Assembly: GCA_027563935.2 (NCBI GenBank)
Contig: CM050454.1
Coordinates: 20,767,501-20,831,500 of the forward strand
DNA: 64,000 bases
Source of the DNA: Costus lasius
Lineage: Eukaryota > Streptophyta > Magnoliopsida > Zingiberales > Costaceae
Direction: 5' to 3'
The translations under genes and the position numbers were made by a program. Below, piece by piece: positions 48,090 to 59,278 of this stretch; the stretch's first letter is position 1; each line of letters opens with the position of its first letter. The notes beneath the pieces are model-generated. The model was not told where the DNA came from. It searched no databases and saw nothing but the letters and a program-made list of their open reading frames with translations.

Positions 48090-49777
48090 TGAAAGTCCCC
48101 TAGAACAAGGGGGGGCGAAACCCTATAGGAGGCACAACAAAAACCTCTAGCGGAATCTAGGATTTCTAACAAGATCGCATAGCATGTAACATGTTCAACT
48201 TTCATTAGAAAGGGATTCTTACCATTGCCATCGCTTAGATGGTGTCTTGGAAGGAAAGGCGCAAGTGCTCCTTCTCCAAAGGTGACGCACACAATTGGTG
48301 TCGCCTACTCTTCTTTGGTGCTCCTTGTGCTAGCAAGGTTCCAACAAGTCGTTGTCGAATAGAAGGGAAAGATCACCTTGCTTGGCCGAACACTTCCTCT
48401 TCTTCGTCTACACTCTCCACACGAGAGTGCAAGTGCCGAATACTCAAGTTGGCGACGAGAGAGGAGGAGAAGCGAGAGAGTAGAGCGCCTTAGGCGTGAA
48501 CGTGAGTAGTGGTCACGTATGTGATCATGCTTTCTAAAAATAGAAAGCCACTTACTCACATGCGATCATGGGTTTACCCCTATCGCAAACTCCTCTCAAT
48601 TTGAACCACACGCTCACTCAATGAACTGGTTCAATTTGGTTTGGTTTAATAACCAAATAAACCAAGCAATCAGTCCAGACCACAATAAACCCTAAGGCTC
48701 TTGATCTGACCGTCGATCTCTTGATGCTGCTGATCTCACTGATCTAGCATCCATTCTCTCGATCGAAGCTTACCGATCTCAAGCCCTAATCAATCAAACA
48801 TGATCAGACCAGATCTCACTTACAATCAGAGATTAAATCCCTTTAAACTGAACCTGAACAATTCAGTCCACACGATCTGACTTAAGTAAGCCATATCATC
48901 AAATTGTGCGACCCTGAGGGTTTCCTTTAAATGTCGGTAACGATAACTCACGTTATCACGATCAGTGAGGGGTATCTAGCAACACATCACTGTCTCCCGA
49001 TATAAAGAAAAGAGTCTTCCAAGACTACACCCAAACCACAGCACAAGTGTGAATCCAACTCACAAGGCATGCATGTTTCCTTTGCCACTGGATGTTCTTA
49101 TTGGACAAGCGTGTCAAGCTTGTAACTCCAATATGATGAGCATGATTAGATCAGATGAACATAGTCACCTGGGTATGGCCATACACTATTCTCAATCATC
49201 TCATCCAGGGGGCCCCTTTAGAACATCACACTCCTTAAACAAGGAGACGGCAATCCTTTGTCTATCACTAGTGCCCTAACCTGACTCAAGCTCACCATCC
49301 AAGATAGTCTATAATCATTATGTTTCAAATGATATTGAACTACCTCAAAACAATGACAATCATCATTCAGAAACACAAGTGATCTCAAGTCAGAGGAAAT
49401 GTGCCACTTGTCGCATTCAAGGATTATTCACATTGTGACAAGCAATTGAATATCCTAGTAGGGTCTGTCCAGTACATCCAATGTACCCATGAGTCTACAT
49501 CTTATTCCATGCTCGAAGCATCCTATAAGATTAGAACACATATTAGTCTCAATCATATCAAGGCTGTCTCATGTTCACCAAGATATCTCGACTAAGGACT
49601 TTATAGCATGTCAGCCCAGCTGAACAGCTTTGAGACATTATTCAGAAGTACAATTATTGCAGCAGACAATGTAACAAACTGAATAACAACCATGCCTTTA
49701 TAAACATAAAAGTTTATTACATGATACTGATACATTCCCAAGGCCTCAAACATTAGCCTTAAGGGCATACCCCAACA
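48090..49777 (-). repeat. Copia B 5' LTR
   Basis: 1688 bp, nearly identical to 40678-42365. Followed by the second GAATC at 49778-49782. Confidence 0.95.
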
Positions 49778-49782
49778 GAATC

Positions 49783-50695
49783 TACAATACTTCTCTATGT
49801 GTCCATACTTCTTACAATGATGACATTGTGGCTTTCCTTTATTTCTACAAAACCTTTCAATATGGCCGAACATCTTACAATAGTTGCATATTTTCACTTT
49901 TTTCATCTTGAAAGTTGTTTCTACCACCACCTCTTCGTTGTCTTCCTCTACCTCTACTATGTATACCACCACGTATTGCTTCTCTTTTCACTCCATGTTG
50001 GTTGAATGGCTCTTTGACAATAGCTTTGGATTGAAATGCACTTTCAAGTGATTGTTCAACATGCCTACACATCTTTGCTCATGCATTTCAAGAGAACCCA
50101 TCAAATCATGAACACTTAAACTAGAGAGATCTTTAGTTTCTTCAATGATAGCAACTATGTTGTTATACTTGGAAGAAAGACTAATAAGAATCTTCTCACA
50201 TACTACTTTGTCATCCACATTGTCACCTAAACTTCTCATGTGATTTACCAGTTCAATAACTTTAGGAAAATAATCCTTCAAAGACTCATTTTCTTTCATT
50301 TGTAAATTTTGAAAATCTCTTTTGAGAGTCAAGAGCTTTACCGTTCTAGCCTTTTCGGTGCCTTGAAAACCCTTTTGCAAAATCTCCCAAGCTTCTTTAG
50401 CACTTCTAGCTCCAATGATTCTTGGAAATAATTTGTCGGAGATGCTTTGTTGGATGAGAAAAAGTGCCTTTGCATTCTTCTTCCTATTCTCCTTCTCTTC
50501 TTGTTGAGATGAAGCCTCCATCTTCCCTTTGTCTTTATCTTTTCCCTCTTTTTCTTCAAACCCTTCTTCCACTATCTCCCAAAGATCTTGTGAGATCAAG
50601 AGAGTCTTCATTTTGATACTCCAATAATCATAGTTCTCACCTTCAAAGATGGGATGAGAACTTTGGGGCATCCATGCTCCTCCTTGGATAGTCAT
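49783..50695 (-). pseudogene. gag: Copia D gag
   Basis: The ATG at 50695 starts a 236-codon frame: HPIFEGENYDYWSIKMKTLL, DLWEIVEEGFEE, KEAWEILQKGFQGTEKART, LKRDFQNLQMKENESL and VVCEKILISLSSKYNNIV, a UBN2/DUF4219-type copia gag. A frameshift near 49980 leads into the frame with CNYCKMFGHIERFC and CHHCKKYGHIEKYC, two CCHC knuckles, directly before the copia B insertion. The protein would package element RNA. Its pol continues at 40672 beyond B. Confidence 0.92.
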
Positions 50696-50763
50696 GGTGC
50701 TCTCCTCTTCTTCTTCTTTTGAAATCTCTCTTGAAGTATCCCTCTTGAAATCTCACCAAACTA

Positions 50764-50775
50764 GCTCTGATACCA
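50764..50775 (-). other. Copia D primer binding site (tRNA-iMet)
   Basis: The minus strand reads TGGTATCAGAGC, two bases from the LTR edge at 50778. Confidence 0.92.
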
Positions 50776-50777
50776 TT

Positions 50778-51009
50778 TGTTGGCTAAAGAAAGCTAAATC
50801 ACATACATTTGGAAGAATAAGGGAAAAAAACCGAGAACAGGAGAAAAGAGCGGCTGCTCTGTTTCGTCGAGCTACACTCGCACTTTTTGCATTCACACAC
50901 ACAACTCTATTATAGGAGCTTGCCTAATTCAAATACCAAGCCCTAAGTAACGTGGGCCCACTTGACAATGGCCCACTCAACATTAACCCAACAATACATT
51001 AATTCAACA
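50778..51009 (-). repeat. Copia D 5' LTR
   Basis: 232 bp, partner of 37301-37535. Followed by CTCTC (51010-51014). Confidence 0.93.
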
Positions 51010-52268
51010 CTCTCTATATATAATAGCAGAGCCACACTGGAGATCTTTCCCATGTGGGATAATGAGCATAGGCGTCTATTACAATTAAGTGTCATGGGTT
51101 CGAATCCCCGCAGACGCAATTAATTATAAATTGTGCTCAAGCTTATTAATTAGCCAAGAGAAAAATTCTCTTGCCAATTAATAATTTTATTTTATTCATG
51201 TGACTAAAGTGCCAAGCCCAAACTTGCACCTGGACCCTTGTTTGACTCATTTTGACAACACAGGTCAACAGAGGTCAAACGTGGTCCACTAGAGTCAACT
51301 AGTGGTCAACAATGAACTAAAATAAAATATCATCTCCTCTATCAAAGTCTCAATGCATCAGTTCCCCAAAAAGATCCGAATCATACAATGATTGGATCAG
51401 AGGCTAAACGATCAGTATGAGAACTCGAGTGTCAAGGTGTGCGACCCTGTAGTTTCTTCAGACGTTGGCAGTGATGACTAAATCATCACAAACAATGAGT
51501 GGCACCTAGCAGTACATCATTGCTACCCAAGTCATCAGAATGGTGTCATCATCGACATCCCCTAAAACTACGTCAAAGTACAAGTGCAGCTTTGTCCTTT
51601 TGCCAACTGATGTCCAGATTGGGCAAGTGTGTCACACATATTAATCCCAATAATATGGCATGACTAAATCAGGTTCTCACCTAGGTATGGCCATACACTT
51701 TCAGTCATCATATAGGGGCGCCATGGTCAATCAATCTTCCCTATAAGGAAGGGGCAAATCCTCTATTGGCACATTGAATCTCTCATATGGTTTATAACAT
51801 ACCTAATGACAACCGTTATGACTTCCCTTTTACGGCGAAGCGTTAGGTTGCATCAAAGTACATCAATCACTATATAGAGATACCAATGCCCTCAAGTCTA
51901 GGACAAGCGCAACTCTGTCACTGTGATATTCATCTCGTGACACTGAGTTGAATCCTCACGGCAGGTCGATCCAGTATATCTGCCTTGATAAACCCATATG
52001 CCTGGTTAGCAACCCGTGCTCAACCAGCGCATATACTAGTCTCAAGCGAATCATAGCTGTCCCATATCCACCATGATTCTCGACCAGGGATAAGCACAGA
52101 GACTAGATAGAATCTATCTCTTAGGGGACATTGTATATGCAAATGTACATATGCGCAGATGTACAAATCTGCATAACAACGACAATGCCAGGATAACTCA
52201 TCTATCAACTAGATGTGATGCACATATCCCATGGACCATCCTGAGGTCCTAGGGCATAAACACTAACA
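51010..52268 (-). repeat. Copia E 5' LTR, second part
   Basis: Continues the LTR cut at 37300; its first five bases are the D duplication. It matches 30446-31706 to the terminal AACACTAACA and is followed by GAGAC (52269-52273), the E duplication. Confidence 0.93.
51071..51118 (+). other. tRNA-like stem structure in copia E 5' LTR
   Basis: GGCGTCT at the start pairs with AGACGC at the end, and a T-arm GGGTTCGAATCCC lies between. The segment is only 48 bases, too short for a tRNA, so it is a tRNA-like remnant or a T-arm mimic. Confidence 0.6.
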
Positions 52269-52273
52269 GAGAC

Positions 52274-52640
52274 GCACGGCTAGGCTGTGATCACCTCGGC
52301 GGAAATCAAAAAAATTGGTGATCCTGGACGCGAACGTGGTCACGGCCGTGATGGCCATCACGGCCAGGCCATGTTCACCTCGGCAGGACCAGACGAACCT
52401 AATCACGGCCATGACAAGACGCACGGCCTGGCCATGATCACCCCTGAAGACACTGTTTTGCTCCGGCAACCCCATTTCAATGTGCACAACCCTCCATACC
52501 ATGTTCATCCACACAAGGAGGATCCACGAGGTCCCAACAAAGTGAGAATACGGTGATCTCAACACACCTCTCAACCACCGGATCATTTTGTGGGAGTCAT
52601 CATCCCATTATCGATACATACCGAAGTTCTTCAACCTAAG
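52274..52640. repeat. Hairpin-rich tandem repeat, rest of unit 2
   Basis: Continues the repeat cut at 29980. It shows ATCACGGCCAGGCCATG and related inverted motifs, then the same non-hairpin block as 29646-29790. Confidence 0.83.
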
Positions 52641-53565
52641 AGCGATGCAAGCCACCCTCCTGAAGGCCCAACCACCGAGGTGCCTTGCAATTACCTAAGC
52701 AACATGGCCCAAGAGCGCGCTACTTTGGTAGTAACTTAGCCCACAACATCCAAGTTCTGTTGCTTCGTTGCGGTATGTTCCGAACGTGTCTAACCACCCA
52801 ACCGCCTCCGTACGAAGGACAGAAGGACATGCGCCAGCTTCAAGAATATTTGCTAGTGGTTAGAACCTATTATCTTTTGTGCTTTGTCTTGTTCTATAAA
52901 AGCGGAGGCTAGGCTATTGTGTTTGTTAGTTCTCTTGGTGGTAGAGTTCTCTTGGTAAGTTGAGAGCCTCCAGCGTGTGTAGGAGTCGAAGTAGGAGCTT
53001 CGCCTTCAGAGTCTTGTTCGGGATGAGGCCATCACCTTGATTCCAAAGTTGTCTCTGGTTTCCTGTGTATAAGAAGTAAATCCCACCGCCTCTAGTGGGT
53101 CAGGTTCGCCTGTCTTTTCAAGTTCGTTGTGTTCTTCTATTGTGGTTTTCATCTCTTTGCCCACGAGCATCCTTTCATCGGATGCATGGTTGGTTTCTTG
53201 TCTCTTTGGTGTGTTTCCAGCTACATAGGCGCTTGAGCTGAATCCTACACCATCGCTGCTCCTGGAACGTGCTAAGCTTAAAAGTTGCTAAGAGGTTAGT
53301 GAATTATTTTCTGTAGTTTGGGTGCCGTTGATTCCCTCTTGCATTGGTGTTGCCCCAAATGAGTTCTTCACCAATTTCATCATGTTTCTTGCTGCATTTC
53401 CGAAACGCTCTTACTTCCCTCGCCTAAAGACCCTCTCTTGTTTTTCAAGCATAGTGTAACACCATAGAGTACGGCACTAAGGATCAACCCACCCATCGTA
53501 GCTTCATCAGGGGATCTGCCAGTTATGGTGTAGTTTATTATTAAAAAAATAAATTACCCATAACA
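52641..53565 (+). repeat. GYP-F 5' LTR, 3' portion
   Basis: A TATA-like box (CTATAAAAG, 52894-52902) and the end CCCATAACA at 53565 followed by a primer site mark the downstream part of a plus-strand LTR. The start of the LTR is not determined; it may lie in or left of the hairpin-rich repeat. No gene is seen in this stretch. Confidence 0.7.
52894..52902 (+). promoter_or_regulatory. Probable LTR TATA box of GYP-F
   Basis: CTATAAAAG lies about 660 bp before the LTR end, a usual place for the LTR promoter, and is followed by a G-rich possible start region. Confidence 0.5.
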
Positions 53566-53566
53566 A

Positions 53567-53580
53567 ACTAGTATCAGAGC
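53567..53580 (+). other. GYP-F primer binding site (tRNA-iMet)
   Basis: The plus strand reads AGTATCAGAGC, one base off the usual iMet complement, directly after the LTR end. Confidence 0.8.
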
Positions 53581-53699
53581 TTAAGTTTATGTAAGTCTGT
53601 TGTCTGGGATATCAACATCAGTGTACGCTATTTGGAGGGTGCTTACATTGGTGCTTAGCGCTAGGGCGTAGTCTCTCAGCCTCTTCACTAATCACTTAA

Positions 53700-54275
53700 T
53701 TCCGATGCAGACCGAACACTACTTAGCTCTTTTCAGTGCACCCAGAGGTCTGACTATCACATCTCATTCCACCCGTAGAATTTTAGAGCTTCTTCTGACA
53801 ATCACAATGGTCACAAGCACATAGCGCATCTCCCGCTTGGAGACTGCTGTAGGGAACTTTGATAGAGATGCCACAATCATGGAGCGTCTCGAGGCACTTC
53901 GGTCGGCAGTGGAGTCCGTAGGGACCTGCCAAGATTCTGAGTTGGCATGTCTCTCCACTGTACTTGCTGGACTTGTAGTGGAGGTGGTTGGTTTAAAAGG
54001 ATAGCTTTCTTCACAAGCTTCTACATCAACCGCAGGCACTGGGGAGACCTGGCCGCATACCACTAGAGTGCGTGTCCCTGAGCCCTCTGTTTTCAGTGGG
54101 GTACGCAGTGTAAAAGAACTTAAAAACTTCCTTTGGGATATAGAGCAGTATTTCTGAACTACTTAGGTGCTTGATTTTGAGCGAGCGCAGTTGTGTTCGG
54201 CATATCTGACAGGTGGCGCCAAGTTCTGATGGCGTACCTTAGTGACCCCTTCGGGATAAGAGGTGTCATGTGACA
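53700..54275 (+). pseudogene. gag: GYP-F gag start, truncated by ATH-2
   Basis: Plus-strand translation gives a leader helix (RLETAVGNFDRDATIMERL), a variable part, then VPEPSVFSGVRSVKELKNFL, WDIEQYF and AYLTGGAKF, a Ty3/gypsy gag core. Stops interrupt it after GLKG, after EQYF and after GAKF. ATH-2 begins at 54276, so the rest of this element lies to the right of the window if it survives. It is one of the few plus-strand elements here. Confidence 0.8.
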
Positions 54276-56208
54276 TGTTGTGTACACAAGTGCACGGATA
54301 CTCGAAGTAATAATTAATATATCGAACCACAGAGACCTCGTTTGCCAAGTACCGAATAATTAATTTCTTACTAGATAGACAACCGAAAATATGAAAGTAA
54401 ACTATCGAAAGCTACATGAAAATATCAGAGAGAGATACTGGGACTAGGGTTTCATCCACCTTAATTTCCATGACTAGATATGAATAGATGTTCATGAATC
54501 AATTTTTATCATGATAAAGATATAATTTACTTCATAAAGAAATCATCTCACTTTTGCGCAGACAATTTACAAAGAACCGATCCTCACTTTCATGCAAGAT
54601 CTATTCGATGCTGAAGATAAGTAAATCATTAATAAAGAACTCAAGGATCACTTTTGTGTATCCGAATTCAAAATCAATCATCTCCAGCAAAAGTTACATA
54701 CTTTCATACTATAATTTTCACTTGTTCTACTTAAGGTTCTCCAACAATCCTATATTTGATTTCTCACAGTATTATCATGTTTATCACATTAACTCGATCC
54801 TAGATTCAGATTATTAACATGGCATTATGCTTCTAAAATTGAGAAATAAAAACAAACCTAATTTCTTACGATGAGTTCCTAACATTCAATTTTAGGGTTC
54901 CAAGTTCTCGGCAAATCACCTTTCGGTTCATATCGCGAAAACTCTAATACATGCTAACAATATGAATCTATGGAGAATTAAAGGCAATCATCACATAAGT
55001 AGAATTATCATGGTAAAATCATCATGACGAAAGTAAAATAATCTAGTCATTAAGAAATTGAGGGGATTACTCCCCCATGTCCCAAAAAGTGTTTAAGCTA
55101 GCATAGTTGAAGAATTGCAATAATCCATTGTATCAGAAGATCAGAAATCGATGAAAAAGGGGAAAACAACTTTACAACATGGCTGTAATAGAAATTACAG
55201 CCGTAATTTCGGCGGTGAACAGTGTCGGCAATGAGTGTTCCATTTATTTTTTCTTCGATCGATCTCCTTTCGTTCTGTAACTTCTAGAGTATCTTCTCCT
55301 CCCCTAGGCACAGCTTCCCCTCAAATTTCATGGCCGGAGATGCACTATACGCTTCCCTGCGGTGAAACCTAGGGCGACAGTGAAGAACTCGATTTCTCTC
55401 TGAATCGTGGATGAAAATTAGGGCTTTTTGTGTGTGTCGCTTCTCCTTGATCTAACGAATATTTCCCCTTTTATGGATCTTCAATTGATGGCCTGGATCA
55501 TCTGAAATCATCCGCGCAATAATCGGGCTTCAATTAGTCTGTGAAAATCGCGAATATGGGTTGTAATTACGGCCGTGAAAACTGTTACGGTAGTGCCGTA
55601 ATGTCAGCAGAAGTTCTCGGTACAAAAATCATCCAGAATTACGGTACCGTGAAATCCTTTACGGTGGTGCTGTATTTCCATCAAATCTCTCGGGTGGAAA
55701 GTGGACTCAAAATACGGCCCATGATTTTGGTCGTGGCAGTACCGTAAAATCCATTAAACTTTCTGTACGAAACTGAGCCTAGATTACAGCCCGTGAAATC
55801 CATTATGGCAGTGCCATAATTCTTGCGAAACTTTCTGTTCAAAATCATCCCAAAATACGGCAGCACTCGGAAATTGCGGCAGTACCGTGGTTTGTTCTAT
55901 AGGTGCAGTGAAACCACAGTACCGTAATTTTGATTACGGTAGTGCTGTAATTTGGTCTGAAGCTCCAATTTGCGTGAAATTTGACATGTAATCTTCTCTT
56001 GATGGTGGGAATTCATCCATGCATCTGAATTTGCTTGAAAACGCCTAAAAATAATGCATTTTTACCTGAAAATCATCATAAACTAGAAAATGTGCAGATT
56101 CCACAATATTTGATAAAAAAGGCTTAAAAATAAACAAAGGAGCATGAAAATGACACAAAAAAAGTCTATCAAATGGCACAAAATTTACTATAAATTTTGG
56201 TGTCATCA
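54276..56208 (-). repeat. ATH-2 3' LTR
   Basis: 1933 bp, from TGTTGTGTACACAAG to GGTGTCATCA on the plus strand (TGATGACACC at the element start). It shares terminal and internal blocks with 6010-7624 and 16613-18512. Hairpin modules such as TTACGGTAGTGCCGTAA (near 55585) fill 55550-55960. The flanking TGACA at 54271-54275 would be the duplication; its partner is outside the window. Confidence 0.9.
55550..55960. repeat. Hairpin minisatellite in ATH-2 3' LTR
   Basis: About six modules, 65-75 bp apart, each with a half-site (such as TACGGCCGTGA) and a full inverted repeat (such as TTACGGTAGTGCCGTAA). Confidence 0.88.
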
Positions 56209-57292
56209 AACACATAAGGCTCAAACTTTGCTTGTCCTCAAGCAAAATAAAAAATTGATCAAAGGAATAGACTTTTTTTTATATAGAATAGATTTCTAAA
56301 ATACAATCACCAATGAAAAATTTCACCAATTGTTTCATAAAATTTCAAATAGACATATCATCCTTCGAATTCAATTCTCAAGATCTACAACTTAATCAAA
56401 TAAAACTTTGCAACTTGTACAATAAATAGAATTTCAATCTCAAGATTTCATTTAGCTTCAGTTCAAAACTATCATGCTTTTGTTTATAGGAATAGGAATT
56501 CCAAGATCTTTTTCCACTCAGAATTTTGTAGTTCCTCCCTTTTATGCATCGTTCACATTCTCTAACTCGATTACCACCTTTTTTCTGGTGACGAAGTTAG
56601 AGTACATTGATCACATAACCAATGTAATATAACTCATATCTTTTTAGTAGGAAGAATTTTACCAAAGATAGCAGAGTTAATGTGAAACGATTTCTCTCCA
56701 AGGTATGTACCCACATAGATACATGTATTTTCTTTTCGGACTTCAACTCTTAACTTAGGTACCACCGCAAATCAACACGGTGCCAAGATGAGGAGTCATT
56801 CTCTTGATTTTTTCTTTTTCTCTCATTTTGACTTCAACCCATGTCTTTGGTACCACTGCTAATTTTGCGCAGTGCCAAGTAAGGGAGTCATCACTCTCTT
56901 TATTTGGATCATAGAATCTTTCTTCCCAACAAATAGCAAATAGTATGAACATCAACTAAAATAATCAATCAATATCAATTCAAAAATTATACTCATATGC
57001 TAATTTTATTTAAAGAAGTAGCTTCTCTTTTTAAATCAAATTCATCAAATAACATATTTACCCAAAATTTTATTCATCAATCAATGAAAAACTCCATCAG
57101 GAAGATATATGTTAGAGAAACAAATTCAACATAATAGGTCTAGTCCTAATCACATTCATGAACAATTTCTTCATAAAAAAATCATACTATCAACAAGAAT
57201 TTCTTCAGAAATAAACTAGGCCACAAAATAATCACATCAACAAAAATATACTATTTCATGATCAAAATCACACAAGTCATCATGCATCAGGA
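56209..57292 (-). other. ATH-2 3' untranslated region before the LTR
   Basis: The element strand ends with GCTTGAGGACAAGCAAAG, a phrase typical just before the polypurine tract of Athila/Tat elements. The G-rich tract itself is not seen before the LTR, so it has decayed. Two copies of a phrase with GGTACCACYGC and RTGCCAAG lie near 56757 and 56850. No gene is seen in it. Confidence 0.75.
57288..57292. repeat. Target-site duplication of solo copia LTR, left copy
   Basis: CAGGA, repeated at 58979-58983. Confidence 0.93.
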
Positions 57293-58978
57293 TGAAAGTC
57301 CCCTAGAACAGGGGGGGCGAAACCCTAATAGGAGGCGCAACAAAACCTCTAGCGGAATCTAGGGTTTCTAACAGGATCGCATAGCATGTAACATGTTCAA
57401 CTTTCAATAAAAGGGATTCTTACCATTGCCATCGCTTAGATGGTGTCTTGGAAGGAAAGGCGCGAATGCTCCTTCTCCTAAGGTGACGCACACAATTGAT
57501 GTCGCCTACTCTTACTTGGTGCTCCTTGTGCTAGCAAGGTTCCAAGAAGTCGTTGTCGAATGGAAGGGAAAGATCACCTTGCTTGGCCGAACACTTCCTC
57601 TTTTTCGTCTACACTTCTCCACACGAGAGTGCAAGTGTTGAATACTCAAGTTGGCGATGAGAGAGGAGGAGAAGCGAGAGAGTAGAGCGCCTTAGGCGTG
57701 AATGTGAGTAATGGTCACGTATGTGATCATGCTTTCTAAAAATAGAAAGCCACTTACTCACATGCGATCATGGGTTTACCCCTATCGCAAACTCCTCTCA
57801 ATTTGAACCACACGCTCACTCAATGAGCTGGTTCAATTTGGTTTGGTTTAATAACCAAATAAACCAAGCAATCAGTCCAGACCACAATAAACCCTAAGGC
57901 TCTTGATCTGACCGTCGATCTCTTGATGCTGCTGATCTCACTGATCTAGCATCCATTCTCTCGATCGAAGCTTACCGATCTCAAGCCCTAATCAATCAAA
58001 CATGATCAGACCAGATCTCACTTACAATCAGAGATTAAATCCCTTTAAACTGAACCTGAATAATTCAGTCCACACGATCTGACTTAAGTAAGCCATATCA
58101 TCAAATTGTGCGACCCTGAGGGTTTCCTTTAAATGTCGGTAACGATAACTCACGTTATCACGATCAGTGAGGGGTATCTAGCAACACATCACTGTCTCCC
58201 GATATAAAGAAAAGAGTCTTCCAAGACTACACCCAAACCACAGAACAAGTGTGAATCCAACTCACAAGGCATGCATGTTTCCTTTGCCACTGGATGTTCT
58301 TATTGGACAAGCGTGTCAAGCTTGTAACTCCAATATGATGAGCATGATTAGATCAGATGAACATAGTCACCTGGGTATGGCCATACACTATTCTCAATCA
58401 TCTCATCCAGGGGGCCCTTTAGAACATCACACTCCTTAAACAAGGAGACGGCAATCCTTTGTCTATCACTAGTGCCCTAACCTGACTCAAGCTCACCATC
58501 CAAGATAGTCTATAATCATTATGTTTCAAATGATATTGAACTACCTCAAAACAATGACAATCATCATTCAGAAACACAAGTGATCTCAAGTCAGAGGACA
58601 TGTGCCACTTGTTGCAATCAAGGATTATTCACATTGTGACAAGCAATTGAATAACCTAGTAGGGTCTGTCCAGTACATCCAATGTACCCATGAGTCTACA
58701 TCTTATTCCATGCTCGAAGCATCCTATAAGATTAGAACACATATTAGTCTCAATCATATCAAGGCTGTCTCATGTTCACCAAGATATCTCGACTAAGGAC
58801 TTTATAGCATGTCAGCCCAGCTGAACAGCTTTGAGACATTATTCAGAAGTACAATTATTGCAGCAGACAATGTAACAAACTGAATAACAACCATGCCTTT
58901 ATAAACATAAAAGTTTATTACATGATACTGATACAATCCCAAGGCCTCAAGCATTAGCCTTAAGGGCATACCCCAACA
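57293..58978 (-). repeat. Solo LTR of the copia A/B family
   Basis: 1686 bp, of the B type at its plus-strand start (TGAAAGTCCCCTAGAAC). Both sides are ATH-2 sequence and the CAGGA duplication is perfect, so the internal region was lost by recombination between two LTRs. Confidence 0.94.
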
Positions 58979-58983
58979 CAGGA

Positions 58984-59278
58984 TACACCTAAACAAGGTG
59001 CTCAATATCATATCTTCCAATATCATATAACTCAATTGCATCAATTTCAAGAATTCAACTCAGAATATATCAGTACAACCCAATCGAATCAATATCAATA
59101 TCAGAATGTTATACAACCAAATCGAATACTGTAGCAGTCAAATAAGAGCAAGCAAGATAGCGTAGGGCGGACACAATGAGCAAGGAAGAGTCATCCTTCC
59201 CTATAAGAGCACGAAAACATCAATAAGGTAAAGAAAATGAAATGCAAATAAGTAAGGGAAACGGATACTCACAAAACT
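58984..59278 (-). other. ATH-2 untranslated region after the PTP-like ORF
   Basis: AT-rich, with repeats of AATATCA and CAATCGAAT. I see no gene in it. It continues at 57287 across the solo LTR. Confidence 0.65.

Larger units (their letters stand above)
40678..49777 (-). mobile_element. Copia element B (complete, 9100 bp, youngest)
   Basis: LTRs of identical length (1688 bp) differ at about six sites by eye (about 0.4 percent). Primer site, polypurine tract, a nearly intact gag-pol and a perfect GAATC duplication are present. It belongs to the same family as A but its LTR end block differs from A. It lies between gag and pol of copia D. It is the best candidate in the window for recent activity. 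Confidence 0.96.
37301..51009 (-). mobile_element. Copia element D (Ale/Retrofit-like, interrupted by B)
   Basis: Short LTRs (235 and 232 bp, TGTTGG to TTCAACA), a tRNA-iMet primer site, an AG-rich polypurine tract and a CTCTC duplication bound it. Without B it is about 4.6 kb. Small size, short LTRs and its gag type suggest the Ale/Retrofit lineage. LTRs differ at about 13 sites (5-6 percent). Confidence 0.93.
29981..52268 (-). mobile_element. Copia element E (interrupted by D and B)
   Basis: The element has TGTT...AACA LTRs of about 1.72 kb, a tRNA-iMet primer site, a polypurine tract and a perfect GAGAC duplication. Its own length without D is about 8.6 kb. Gag is recognisable but broken, and pol is barely recognisable. 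The first 150 bp of the two LTRs differ at about 11 sites, making it older than A and B. D entered its 5' LTR. Confidence 0.92.

Noticed and set aside
51071..51118. Possible tRNA gene
   Set aside because: Only acceptor-like stem and T-arm are present; no D or anticodon arm fits in 48 bases.
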